Assembly: GCA_905215335.1 (NCBI GenBank)
Contig: CAJMPQ010000005.1
Span: 1-64,000, forward strand
DNA: 64,000 nt
Reading direction: 5' to 3'
From: an uncultured bacterium
GTDB taxonomy: Bacteria > Cyanobacteriota > Vampirovibrionia > Gastranaerophilales > Gastranaerophilaceae
Below, in pieces: positions 1-8,517 of the stretch (positions are counted from its first letter, which is position 1; each line of letters opens with the position of its first letter). The notes under the pieces are model-generated. The model saw nothing but the letters and a program-made list of their open reading frames with translations. It did not search any database and had not been told where the DNA came from. The position numbers and the translations under genes are program-made.

Positions 1-350
1 ATATTCGCTATGATTGGGCAAAATTATATTATTCGATTAGTGGTAATTTTGACCAATTCAACATCAAAAATTTCGATTTAGATATATCAGATACGGAAGT
101 AACCTTTAAAATCAAATCTGGTGGTTGGGAAGATTTTACAGATTACTTTTTAGGCAAAATTCCAAATTGCAATATAGATGAAATAAAAATCATTCATGCA
201 ATTATCTGGCTTTCACTTGCAAGTCATGCTTGGGAAGATTTTGATTCAATGTGTCTAGCTTACTACAACGGACTATATCTGCTAAATGAATACATAGAAG
301 GAGAAAATAATGCTTTTAAAAGAGAATACTTTGAGACTATCTACACTTAA
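1..350 (+). CDS. C-terminal fragment of an APH-like sugar kinase (partial, 5' end outside window)
   Basis: An open frame runs from the window edge (first full codon at 3) to a TAA at 348-350, about 115 residues. It begins IRYDWAKLYYSISGNFDQFN. This resembles the C-terminal part of phosphotransferase-family (APH-fold) kinases found in capsule and nucleotide-sugar clusters, where a GD..YDxAKL stretch follows the catalytic core. The catalytic region itself lies outside the window, so activity cannot be judged. Its last 41 bases overlap the next gene, whose own ribosome-binding site lies inside it. This suggests co-transcription and translational coupling with the HAD phosphatase. The family call is from motif memory and is moderate; other phosphosugar enzymes are possible. 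Confidence 0.55.
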   Translation, partial: IRYDWAKLYYSISGNFDQFNIKNFDLDISDTEVTFKIKSGGWEDFTDYFLGKIPNCNIDEIKIIHAIIWLSLASHAWEDFDSMCLAYYNGLYLLNEYIEGENNAFKREYFETIYT

Positions 351-696
351 TAAAACTTGGATATTCGATTTTGATGGAACATTAGTTGAGCATAATGGAT
401 ACAAAACAGGTGAAGATACATTTTTACCGGGAGCAAAAGAATTTTTACAATCAATACCCAAAGATGACTACATCTTAATAATGACAGCCAGAGAAAAAGA
501 AGCTCGTGAGAGAACTGAAAGTTTTTTAAAAGCAAATGATATTCGCTACAATGAACTTCTATTTGAAATGCCAATGGGCGAACGAATTTTATTCAATGAT
601 AACAAACCTTCAGGACTAAAATGTGCTTATGCAATCTCTCCAAATAGAAATGAAGGACTAGAAAATATAGATGTAATAATTGATGAAACACTTTAG
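310..696 (+). CDS. HAD-superfamily phosphatase, sugar-phosphate type
   Basis: A 128-residue protein with the HAD motif I FDFDGTLV (residues 20-27; nucleophile and acid Asp) and motif II Thr in IMTAREK near residue 60. NDNKPSGLK follows near 97-105, and DVIIDETL ends the chain. It should be a small cytoplasmic phosphohydrolase, probably acting on a phosphosugar. AAGGAG at 298-303 sits six bases before the ATG, which supports this start despite the 41-base overlap with the upstream kinase fragment. Neighbours are a phosphomannose isomerase and a pentose/hexose phosphate epimerase, so I infer a role in making an activated sugar for a surface glycan. The exact substrate is not readable from sequence. 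Confidence 0.8.
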   Translation: MLLKENTLRLSTLNKTWIFDFDGTLVEHNGYKTGEDTFLPGAKEFLQSIPKDDYILIMTAREKEARERTESFLKANDIRYNELLFEMPMGERILFNDNKPSGLKCAYAISPNRNEGLENIDVIIDETL

Positions 697-704
697 AGGT
701 AATT

Positions 705-1613
705 ATGCTTATATTAGAACCAATATCACATGAGACAATCTGGGGAGGTAAAAAATTACTACAATATGCTCCAGACAAAGAATGCCACGAAAAACTGGGA
801 CATCTATATTCTCTAGTTTCTAATGGTGAATTTGAAAGTAAAATATTGAATGGAAAATATAAAAATCAAAAATTTAAAAAATATTTTGATGAAAACAAAG
901 ATAAATTTGGGCTAAATGAATTCAAAGAATTCCCATTTGTAATAGCACTTGTAGATCCAAAAGAAGACCTAAGTATTCAAGTACACCCTGATGATAAATG
1001 CGCACAAGAAATCGAAAACAGAGCATTTGGGAAAAATGAATCGTGGTACTTTATAGAGGCTCCAACTAACAGATGGTTGTACAATGGCTGCAAAGTTTCA
1101 ACAACAGAAGAAATAGAACAAAAAATCAATGAAAATAGAGTTGAAGAAGATATAATTGACCATCTTCAAATAAATGAAGGGGATTATGTTTTTGTAGAAC
1201 AAGGCACAATGCATGCTGCAACCCACGGTGCATTATTCTACGAAATTGAAGAGAATTGTAATCTTACATATAGGTTTTACGACTTTGAGCGTACTGATAA
1301 AAATGGTAAAAAAAGAGAACTTCATATAGAAAAAGCTCTAAAAGCAATTAATCCTAAACTAAAATCAAAAACAAAAAGATATAATGATACAGAAATAAAA
1401 GAACGATTATATTCAACACAATTATTTCAAAACCGAGAACAATATCAAAACATTTCAAACACATTAGAATGTTTAACAATTTTAAATGGAGAAAGCGAAA
1501 TCGAAAATTGCAGAATTCAAACAGGGACAACAATTATACTTAAACCTCTAGAAGCAATTCAGCTAAATCCATCAACATTTATTATATCCAGACCAAGACA
1601 AGGAGAAATGTAA
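705..1613 (+). CDS. manA: Class I mannose-6-phosphate isomerase (cupin)
   Basis: 302 residues, the short form of class I phosphomannose isomerase, which interconverts mannose-6-P and fructose-6-P with a bound zinc. Visible ligands are the Gln and His of QVHPDD near residue 88, the Glu of KNESW near 107, and a later His in EQGTMHAA near residue 170. WGG near residue 12 is the usual start of the family. The TAA stop overlaps the next ATG by one base, so the epimerase is translationally coupled. In this setting it probably feeds mannose-derived sugars into polysaccharide synthesis. A related isomerase acting on another phosphosugar cannot be excluded. Confidence 0.88.
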   Translation: MLILEPISHETIWGGKKLLQYAPDKECHEKLGHLYSLVSNGEFESKILNGKYKNQKFKKYFDENKDKFGLNEFKEFPFVIALVDPKEDLSIQVHPDDKCAQEIENRAFGKNESWYFIEAPTNRWLYNGCKVSTTEEIEQKINENRVEEDIIDHLQINEGDYVFVEQGTMHAATHGALFYEIEENCNLTYRFYDFERTDKNGKKRELHIEKALKAINPKLKSKTKRYNDTEIKERLYSTQLFQNREQYQNISNTLECLTILNGESEIENCRIQTGTTIILKPLEAIQLNPSTFIISRPRQGEM

Positions 1614-2281
1614 TGCAAAATATAGAATTATCTGCATCCATGATGTGTGCAAATTTTGGAAATTTAGCTAAAGAAGTATTGGAACTCGAAAAAGCCGGTA
1701 TTGACTCATTCCATATAGACATCATGGATGGGAGTTTTGTAGACAACTTTGGAATGGGCTACCAAGACATGGCATTTATAAAAAAAATCACATCTAAAAC
1801 AGTAGATGCACACTTAATGGTAAGAAAGCCATATAATTACTTAGATATTCTTTTTAAGCTTGGAATAGATATTATCTATATTCATCCTGAAGTTGATCCT
1901 GATCCTGCAACTACAATAGAAAAAATTCATAGAGCAGGTGCAATTGCAGGTATAGCAATAAACCCGGGAACATCAATTTCAAGTATTGAAGAATTACTAA
2001 ATACAGTAGATAGAGTTTTAGTACTAGGTGTAAATCCCGGTCACGCAGGAAGAAGATACCTTGATTATGTTGATAAAAAAATAGAAAAACTTCTATCAAT
2101 AAAACAAAACTATAAATTTGAAATAATACTTGACGGAGCTGTAACACCTGAGCGTATAGAGAAATGGTCTGCAAAAGGTGTAAAAGGTTATATTTTGGGA
2201 ACGGCAACCCTATTTAAAGAGAATTCTACATTTAAACAAGCAATAGACGAATTAAAAAAGCATGAATATGAGAAAGTATAA
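1613..2281 (+). CDS. Ribulose-phosphate/allulose-6-phosphate 3-epimerase family protein
   Basis: A 222-residue TIM-barrel epimerase. Family metal and catalytic residues are visible: His and Asp in FHIDIMDG (about 33-40), His in DAHLMV (about 67), His in IYIHPE, and Asp in IILDGAV near 175. GVNPGHAG is the phosphate loop. The SMMC opening and the IHPE stretch look more like D-allulose-6-phosphate epimerase (AlsE) than housekeeping Rpe, which usually has a different opening. It is embedded in a sugar-modification cluster next to manA, so I infer a specialised hexose or pentose phosphate epimerase rather than the pentose-pathway copy. No AlsE-specific test was possible here. Confidence 0.85.
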   Translation: MQNIELSASMMCANFGNLAKEVLELEKAGIDSFHIDIMDGSFVDNFGMGYQDMAFIKKITSKTVDAHLMVRKPYNYLDILFKLGIDIIYIHPEVDPDPATTIEKIHRAGAIAGIAINPGTSISSIEELLNTVDRVLVLGVNPGHAGRRYLDYVDKKIEKLLSIKQNYKFEIILDGAVTPERIEKWSAKGVKGYILGTATLFKENSTFKQAIDELKKHEYEKV

Positions 2282-2283
2282 AA

Positions 2284-3351
2284 ATGTATTACGTACTAAT
2301 TTTAATTAACAAACTATTAAAATGTTTTATTAATCTTTTTGTACCTCAAAAAAAGTTACGCCTAAAATATCGTGAAGAAATTAATAAAACATTATCCGGA
2401 ATTTCATTAAATCTCTTCCAAAAACATATATCAAAAAAATACAAAGACTACTGGATATTTGTACCTTTTTGGCCCTGGGGAGATTTTATAATTGGTTGTT
2501 CTCTTTTAAAAGAATTCAAGAAAGAAAACGGGGGAAAGATACTTCTATTCTACAAAAACAAAAATCAACTTGAATTTATAAAATCACTTGGTATCGCGGA
2601 TAAAATAATAAAACTTCCGAGAGAAATCTATTATGCAACTTGCACGAACACAATAACTGAAAAACACAACGAATATGGTTTAAAAAAAGGCGTTATATAT
2701 GAACTGTCTCACCATGTTTTTAATAGTGCTGAAACAAATAAATCAAATAACTTTACTGAATTATACGCAAAAATGCTAAATTTACGAGATATAAAATTCT
2801 CAACACCACAATTTTCGAAAGAGATAATTGACAAAGTCAATGCGTTATACTCGAAAATTTCAAGAGGTAAAAAAGTAATAATGCTATCTCCACATGCAAA
2901 TTCTTATGATGAAAAAGAAATTAGTAGCCATTATTGGAGAAAACTTGGAATTTATTTGGAAAATTTAGGATATAAAGTTATAGTGAATACAAATAAAAAT
3001 TTATTGAATGAATTTGAAAGTGTTTATTTACCTCTACCAGAGCAATGTTATTTTGCAACTTTATGCTACGGAAACATTTCCATAAGATCAGGGTTTACTG
3101 ATTTAATAACGATATGCGGAGCAAATAATCAAATTGTCCTTTATCCGGAATCTATGAGGTTTATTACAATTACTCAAGAACACCAATTATTTGAAATGAA
3201 AAGGATATTTAACTTCAATACAGCTATTTCATTTGAAGAAAACATGTTCAATTGGACCTCTATCAATAATATGTATCATAAAAATTTCAAGGAAGAAGTA
3301 ATAAAATATTCAAAAACTGAAATCGAGATACTATCCCTGAGTAATAAATAA
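2284..3351 (+). CDS. Putative glycosyltransferase family 9-like protein
   Basis: 355 residues with a hydrophobic N-terminus (about residues 2-20) and no clear cleavage site. The middle carries FVPFWPWGDFIIG near residue 58, the position where heptosyltransferase-like (GT9, GT-B fold) proteins have their GD-containing donor loop. A second Rossmann-like half follows with VIMLSPHANS near 200 and SIRSGFTDLI near 265, matching the usual SxxxGxxHLA region loosely. It starts two bases after the epimerase stop, so it belongs to the same operon. I infer transfer of a sugar onto a surface glycan. Similarity is weak, and a non-GT role is possible. Confidence 0.5.
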   Translation: MYYVLILINKLLKCFINLFVPQKKLRLKYREEINKTLSGISLNLFQKHISKKYKDYWIFVPFWPWGDFIIGCSLLKEFKKENGGKILLFYKNKNQLEFIKSLGIADKIIKLPREIYYATCTNTITEKHNEYGLKKGVIYELSHHVFNSAETNKSNNFTELYAKMLNLRDIKFSTPQFSKEIIDKVNALYSKISRGKKVIMLSPHANSYDEKEISSHYWRKLGIYLENLGYKVIVNTNKNLLNEFESVYLPLPEQCYFATLCYGNISIRSGFTDLITICGANNQIVLYPESMRFITITQEHQLFEMKRIFNFNTAISFEENMFNWTSINNMYHKNFKEEVIKYSKTEIEILSLSNK

Positions 3352-3371
3352 AAAGAAAGGAATTAAGAAGA

Positions 3372-5693
3372 GTGGAAAAAATTATAGAAAAAGATAAATG
3401 TTCTGGCTGCAGTGCCTGTGCAAATATATGTCCTAACAATGCAATTACTATGGAACAAGATAAAAACGGGTTCTACAAACCAATTATTAATCAGAACAAG
3501 TGTACAAACTGTGGATTATGCAAAAAGGCCTGTCCTGCACTAAACTATACAGAAACCAACAAAAATAACCCAAATACTTATGCCGTTTGGGCTAACGATG
3601 AAATAAGAGACAAAAGCTCTTCCGGAGGTTTATTTACAATTCTTGCACAATATGTACTCAGTAAGAATGGAGTAGTTGTAGGTGCAGCATTTAATGACAA
3701 TTGGGAAGTTGAACATATCATTATAAATAACGAAAATGATCTAAAAAAACTAAGAGGATCGAAATACGTACAAAGCAAGATTTCAGAAACTCTGTACAGG
3801 AGAATAAAAACTCTTTTAGAAAACAATACATATGTATTATTTTCAGGATGTCCCTGCCAAGTTGCTGGATTAAAATACTACTTAAAAAAGGAATATAAAA
3901 ATTTAATATTAGTAGACTTATTGTGTTCTGGAACACCAAGCCCTAAGGCTTTAAAAAAATATTTAGCAGAAATCTCAAATGATGAAAATATTCTACAAAT
4001 AAACTTTAGAGACAAAAAAAAATACGGTTGGACCTGTTCGCACATAACAATAACAACATCAAAAAGAGTCATAACAGACTTCAAATTTATGCATAGCTTT
4101 TTATCTAAAAGCATAAGCAATGAATGTTGTAGTCAATGCAAATTTGCTACATTACCAAGACAATCTGATATAACAATAGCTGACTTTTGGGGGATTGAAA
4201 AATTTAAAAGGAATTGGAATGACCAAAAGGGAACTTCAATGTTCATTGCAAACAATGACAAAGGAGAAAATCTTTATAAGCTACTTAAAGACAAATATAT
4301 GCGAACAGAACAAGTTCCTATAAAATATGCAATGCAGAAAGTTTTATCTGAACCATTTAAAGCAAATACTAAAAAACGTGATAAATTTTTCAAACTACTA
4401 GAGGATAAAGATTTTGTTACCGCATATAATTATACCTTTGGCAAATATAATAATATCGGAATTATGAACTTTTGGTATGTGCCAAATAGAGGTGCAATTT
4501 TAACTAACTATGCACTAAATGAATTTTTAAAAGAAGCAGGATACAATGCAAAAACAATAAATTACTACCCTAGAATAGAACGGAAATTACATAAAAAAAG
4601 TATTAGTGAAAAATTTGAAAAAAAATATCTTTCACTAACAAAATACTGTAAAGATTATATTGATTTAAAAAGTTTAAATCATGAAATAGGAACATTTATA
4701 GTTGGTTCCGATCAAGTTTTTAGAGATTGGTGCGTACATCACCATAGAGATAAATATTTTCTTAATTTTGCGACAGAAGATGCAAAAAAAATCGCTTGCG
4801 CCGCATCATTTGGAATACCATATTATGATGGCCCAATAGAAAGTAAAAATATTATGCAAAAATATTTACAACGATTTGATGCAATATCTACTAGAGAAAC
4901 AAATGGGGTGGATATATTAAAAAAAGATTTTAATATAGAAGGCACTCAAATATTTGATCCCGTATTCTTTATAAATAAAGAAAAATATGAAAAAATTGCA
5001 AAAACATCAAAGAAAAAAGAAAAAAATTTTCTAGCATACTACATAATTTCAATGACTGATGAAAAGAAAAAAGCTATAGAATACACAGCAAATAAACTTG
5101 GTTTAAAAGCAATTGATATAAAAGGCAAACTTCCAGTAGAAGATTGGCTTTATTATATTAAAAATTGTAGTTTTTACATAGGAGATTCATTTCATGGGAC
5201 ATGCTTTGCAATAATATTTCAAAAAGACTTCTTTGTTATATCACCACTAAGAGGAAATACAGACCCAAGATTAAACACTCTACTAGAAAAAGTCAATTTA
5301 TCAGAACATCAAATAAAAATTGCTCATGAGATTTATACCAAAAATGACTTATTGAATAAAATCGATTATACTAATAGATTAACTGAACTAAATACTGAAA
5401 TTACAAGATCTAAAAATTGGTTAATTGAAGCTATTGAAAAAGAAAAACAAAAAGCTTCATGTAATGAGTTTGACAGTCTATTTTTTGCACAAATGGATAG
5501 ACTAAACATTGAATGTGCCGAAAATACAAGACGTATAGAAATTATAAATAATAAGACAAAAATATATTATGAGTATTGGAAATGCAAAATTCTGAAAAAA
5601 CTTATATTAAAAAAGAAAAAACGAGAATATTATAAGAAAAAATATAAAACATATAAATTAAAAATAGCAGAACTTAATAGCCTATATTTTTAG
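3372..5693 (+). CDS. Fusion of FrhB/FdhB-type iron-sulfur protein and polysaccharide pyruvyl transferase
   Basis: 773 residues, GTG start preceded by AAGGA at about 3357. The N-terminus holds two ferredoxin-type [4Fe-4S] motifs (Cys 10, 13, 16, 20 and 44, 47, 50, 54). An FrhB/FdhB-like region follows to about 350, with a CCSQCKFATLPRQSD stretch near 253 and DFWGI shortly after. From about 356 the chain changes to a polysaccharide pyruvyl transferase domain: NRGAILTNYAL, then FIVGSDQVFRDW near 440, then GDSFHGT near 603. A Lys-rich helical tail ends the protein. In many capsule loci these two families are encoded by adjacent genes; here one chain carries both. I infer redox-linked or electron-dependent modification of a surface polysaccharide. 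Confidence 0.85.
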   Translation: MEKIIEKDKCSGCSACANICPNNAITMEQDKNGFYKPIINQNKCTNCGLCKKACPALNYTETNKNNPNTYAVWANDEIRDKSSSGGLFTILAQYVLSKNGVVVGAAFNDNWEVEHIIINNENDLKKLRGSKYVQSKISETLYRRIKTLLENNTYVLFSGCPCQVAGLKYYLKKEYKNLILVDLLCSGTPSPKALKKYLAEISNDENILQINFRDKKKYGWTCSHITITTSKRVITDFKFMHSFLSKSISNECCSQCKFATLPRQSDITIADFWGIEKFKRNWNDQKGTSMFIANNDKGENLYKLLKDKYMRTEQVPIKYAMQKVLSEPFKANTKKRDKFFKLLEDKDFVTAYNYTFGKYNNIGIMNFWYVPNRGAILTNYALNEFLKEAGYNAKTINYYPRIERKLHKKSISEKFEKKYLSLTKYCKDYIDLKSLNHEIGTFIVGSDQVFRDWCVHHHRDKYFLNFATEDAKKIACAASFGIPYYDGPIESKNIMQKYLQRFDAISTRETNGVDILKKDFNIEGTQIFDPVFFINKEKYEKIAKTSKKKEKNFLAYYIISMTDEKKKAIEYTANKLGLKAIDIKGKLPVEDWLYYIKNCSFYIGDSFHGTCFAIIFQKDFFVISPLRGNTDPRLNTLLEKVNLSEHQIKIAHEIYTKNDLLNKIDYTNRLTELNTEITRSKNWLIEAIEKEKQKASCNEFDSLFFAQMDRLNIECAENTRRIEIINNKTKIYYEYWKCKILKKLILKKKKREYYKKKYKTYKLKIAELNSLYF

Positions 5694-5739
5694 AATATTA
5701 ATTGACAAGTAAAACAATACACACTACAATTAAATAGAA

Positions 5740-6522
5740 ATGAACTGGAAAGAATTTTTAACAGGGTATAAAGGTAAAAACATCCCAAAAGAATTAAACG
5801 AATTCAACTGGGGTGCATTCCTTTTGACATTTATTTGGGGTATTCCTCACAAAGCGTGGATAACACTACTAGCTATACCATTAATTTGGATTCAACTACC
5901 ACTTGGACTTAATTGGCTGCTTTTTACGATACTACAATTCTATGCAGGCTTTAAAGGAAACATGTGGGCATATCAAAATGATTGGTGGATGGCTCCAAAA
6001 GATTTTAGAAAAAAACAAGCTAAATGGGCAATTACTGCAATTACAATAAACATATTCTTACCTATTATAATATTGAGCACACTTGCAAAATTTATCCACA
6101 AATCGCCAGATAATCCAGCTAATTTTATAAAAAATGCTCAATGTACTGTTGCTTATTCAAAGTTAAAAAAAGGATTTGATAAAGTTGAAATAACAAAACA
6201 AACCAATACTAACGAAATTGCAAAAAACTTTGCTAGAAACTTTAAAAACGCAAAAGTTGAAAATTCAAGCGCAATTTTCACTGTAAAATCCGAAGGTAAA
6301 AATGTAGATGTTTATGAAATAACATTTACACAAATGGAAGAAAATAAAGATTGTAATATACTAAAACGTAATTGTTTTATTGAATCAAACTTTATATTAC
6401 CTTCTGAAATAAGATTCTCAAATCATTGCAAATTTTATTTTGATAATAATAAAAATTTTGAACCTGATGAAGATACTGTAGAAGCTCTAAATAAAGGTAT
6501 TAATATCTTTAAATATCTTTAA
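5740..6522 (+). CDS. Membrane protein, DUF2628-like N-terminus with soluble tail
   Basis: 260 residues. The N-terminal third has the FNWGAFLLTFIWGIPHKAW pattern followed by two or three hydrophobic segments (about residues 26-75 and 94-118) and GNMWAYQNDWW. This resembles small DUF2628-type membrane proteins that share a WGAFLLTWIWG signature. The remainder (about 120-260) is a hydrophilic domain with no motif I recognise. No strong ribosome-binding site precedes the ATG. The gene follows the polysaccharide operon by 46 bases and may be its last member or independent. Function unknown. Confidence 0.7.
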   Translation: MNWKEFLTGYKGKNIPKELNEFNWGAFLLTFIWGIPHKAWITLLAIPLIWIQLPLGLNWLLFTILQFYAGFKGNMWAYQNDWWMAPKDFRKKQAKWAITAITINIFLPIIILSTLAKFIHKSPDNPANFIKNAQCTVAYSKLKKGFDKVEITKQTNTNEIAKNFARNFKNAKVENSSAIFTVKSEGKNVDVYEITFTQMEENKDCNILKRNCFIESNFILPSEIRFSNHCKFYFDNNKNFEPDEDTVEALNKGINIFKYL

Positions 6523-6565
6523 AGATTAAACTTTTTGTAATACTCAAATATTATTAAGCATTAAA

Positions 6566-6589
6566 AAAGACTCACTAATGTGAGTCTTT
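6566..6589. terminator. Bidirectional intrinsic terminator
   Basis: A ten-pair stem with a TAAT loop, flanked by A- and T-rich tracts on both sides. It can end the + strand membrane-protein transcript and the - strand tRNA-Leu transcript. Confidence 0.75.
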
Positions 6590-6595
6590 AAAACT

Positions 6596-6682
6596 TGCTC
6601 CAGGCCAGACTTGAACTGGCACTGGGTTATACGCCCAATTGGATTTTAAGTCCAACGCGTCTACCGATTCCGCCACTGGAGC
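6596..6682 (-). tRNA. tRNA-Leu (anticodon UAA)
   Basis: An 87-base cloverleaf on the minus strand with an acceptor stem starting GCTCCAG and pairing with CTGGAGC. The anticodon stem is TTGGA/TCCAA around a CTTAAAA loop, giving anticodon TAA. A long variable arm is present, as expected for leucine, and the T-loop reads GTTCAAGTC. The discriminator is A and no CCA is encoded after it. A bidirectional terminator lies immediately downstream. Confidence 0.97.
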
Positions 6683-6743
6683 TTATTTAATTGTCAATCA
6701 CCTTTCGGCTACAAGATTATGATATAACAAACAAATTTTATTG

Positions 6744-7946
6744 TCAAATAGAAAATTTATCAATATAATTATCAAATTCTTCAATTCGTAGAGTTAAATC
6801 ATCAATTATTCCAGTAAGAATGTGATTTAAATTATCAACATTATCACACTTAGAACGTCCTAATAATCCTGATTTCACGCTACTAAATAACAATTTTTGA
6901 AACATACAAATACTTGAATAGAATTCGTCATCTAAAAGATTTTTAGTATTTGCTAAAAGAATAAATAACTCCGCTAATGTATTTTTAGCTGCAATATATT
7001 TTTTTAAAAGCATGAATGTTTTGATTTTTAAAAACTCATCCAAAACTTTTGAATAAATCTCTTTTAATCTTTGTTTCTTAGCTGGTAAATACACTGAAAA
7101 ATATTCCATTGTTTGCCTATAACCATCGTCTATTATTGACTGACGCTTATCTGATGGATAATTAAAATCGACAACAATTACATTTCCGGTATTAATCACC
7201 AAATAATCATATCGGTCAGATTCGCCATAAACACTCTTAATAAAAGACGTTTCTGAAGAAGTCATGCAAGTATACATGCCATTTACATATTCTAAAGGAT
7301 TTTGGTCAGAACCTGCAAATGTACCTTCTAAACGAATTTCAAGAATTCTATCTGACACATGCTTAATATTTTTCGATAATGACCACATTGGTTTACCCTT
7401 CATTAAATCACCGTCAACCAATAAATCATCTTCAAAAGTTACAGCTCGCATTAATCCTGGCATGCAACAAGAAATTCTTACAGCCATAGCAATTTCAAAG
7501 TCCGGAGTTTCAAATATTGAAAATTCCTTACATGAAAAATCTCGCATATTAGTAGATATTATAATCAAATTCTTTTTTAAATCGCTAAATGTAACTTTTG
7601 GAGATTGGCCTTTTTTATAATTATCGCCATAAAATTTTTTCTCAATAAGTTCTCTAATCCACTCTAAAAAAACTTCACCCTTACTTAGTGCAAACTTATT
7701 ATTAAATCCTAATGAGATATCTCTAAACAACTCAAAATTTACTGATAGAAATATTTCAGACAATTCTCTATAAGTATAACCAACAGCATACAAGGCTGCG
7801 ACTAATGAGCCTACAGAAGAACCACACAAAGTAGTAGGTTCAATCCCAATTCTATCTAGGGCTTTCAACACTCCAACATGAGCAGTACCTCTGATTGCAC
7901 CACCACCAAACAAACACGTATATTTAAAACTATTATGCTCTCTCAT
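6744..7946 (-). CDS. Patatin-like phospholipase
   Basis: 400 residues. The N-terminal catalytic domain has the oxyanion loop GGGAIRG (14-20), the nucleophile elbow GSSVG with Ser44, and the dyad Asp178 in DGD. This is the Ser-Asp dyad layout of bacterial patatins, which hydrolyse acyl esters of phospholipids. No signal peptide or transmembrane segment is evident, so it is probably cytoplasmic or peripheral. The C-terminal 120 residues are helical and unrelated to anything I recognise. The preceding - strand gene ends in its own terminator, so this is likely a separate unit. No convincing ribosome-binding site is seen upstream of the ATG. Confidence 0.87.
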   Translation of the reverse strand: MREHNSFKYTCLFGGGAIRGTAHVGVLKALDRIGIEPTTLCGSSVGSLVAALYAVGYTYRELSEIFLSVNFELFRDISLGFNNKFALSKGEVFLEWIRELIEKKFYGDNYKKGQSPKVTFSDLKKNLIIISTNMRDFSCKEFSIFETPDFEIAMAVRISCCMPGLMRAVTFEDDLLVDGDLMKGKPMWSLSKNIKHVSDRILEIRLEGTFAGSDQNPLEYVNGMYTCMTSSETSFIKSVYGESDRYDYLVINTGNVIVVDFNYPSDKRQSIIDDGYRQTMEYFSVYLPAKKQRLKEIYSKVLDEFLKIKTFMLLKKYIAAKNTLAELFILLANTKNLLDDEFYSSICMFQKLLFSSVKSGLLGRSKCDNVDNLNHILTGIIDDLTLRIEEFDNYIDKFSI

Positions 7947-7967
7947 AAACGTATTTTAGCATAAAAA

Positions 7968-7991
7968 AAGACTGGCTTATTCACCAGTCTT
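7968..7991 (-). terminator. Intrinsic terminator of the HEAT-like gene
   Basis: An eight-pair stem AAGACTGG/CCAGTCTT with an eight-base loop. On the minus strand it is followed by a run of seven T. It lies between the small HEAT-like gene and the patatin gene. Confidence 0.75.
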
Positions 7992-8011
7992 CTTACAATT
8001 ATTTTTTTAGC

Positions 8012-8296
8012 TTATGCAGCTTTTGATCCTTTAATTTCTCTGATTAAATATTCTGCAACCCATTCGAAATCTTTATTTTCGTGAGCTGCTTTTTCCAAAT
8101 ATTCAACAGAAGCGTCACCTAAACGAATTAAAGTCATTGCAACAACACCTCTTTTAATACCTCTAACAACTTGTAATTGATCTACTAATTGAGGTACAAC
8201 AGATTCACCAATACTAACTAATTCGTTTTCAATTTTATTTTTTGTTACGTTATCTGCATTTTCTAATTCAGAAAGAATTTCATTTAATGTTTGCAT
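8012..8296 (-). CDS. Small HEAT-repeat-like helical protein
   Basis: 94 residues, all-helical by inspection. The segment ESVVPQLVDQL (about 31-41), followed by KRGVVAMTLIRLGDASVEYLEKAA, has the hydrophobic spacing and the LG(D)...V..L pattern of two short HEAT repeats. Such proteins usually bind other proteins. GGAGA nine bases before the ATG supports the start. The gene stands alone between two terminators. No specific partner can be named. Confidence 0.75.
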   Translation of the reverse strand: MQTLNEILSELENADNVTKNKIENELVSIGESVVPQLVDQLQVVRGIKRGVVAMTLIRLGDASVEYLEKAAHENKDFEWVAEYLIREIKGSKAA

Positions 8297-8458
8297 TTTA
8301 ATGTCTCCATATATTTGTCTTTACTTTATTATTATAAGATAAAATTAATACGATATGGGATTTCCTTACATAATCTTTATATCAGAAGCATAATATTAAT
8401 ATCTTCTTTACATCAAATAAAAATTAAAGCTTGAAATCACATATAACTAAACAAATAA

Positions 8459-8489
8459 AATCCGAGCAACATACAAAATTGCTCGGATT
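8459..8489 (-). terminator. Intrinsic terminator of the pgi-trxB operon
   Basis: An eleven-pair stem AATCCGAGCAA/TTGCTCGGATT with a nine-base loop just downstream of trxB. A T-rich tract follows on the minus strand. Confidence 0.8.
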
Positions 8490-8517
8490 AATCAAATTTA
8501 TTTAGAAATATTAATCT

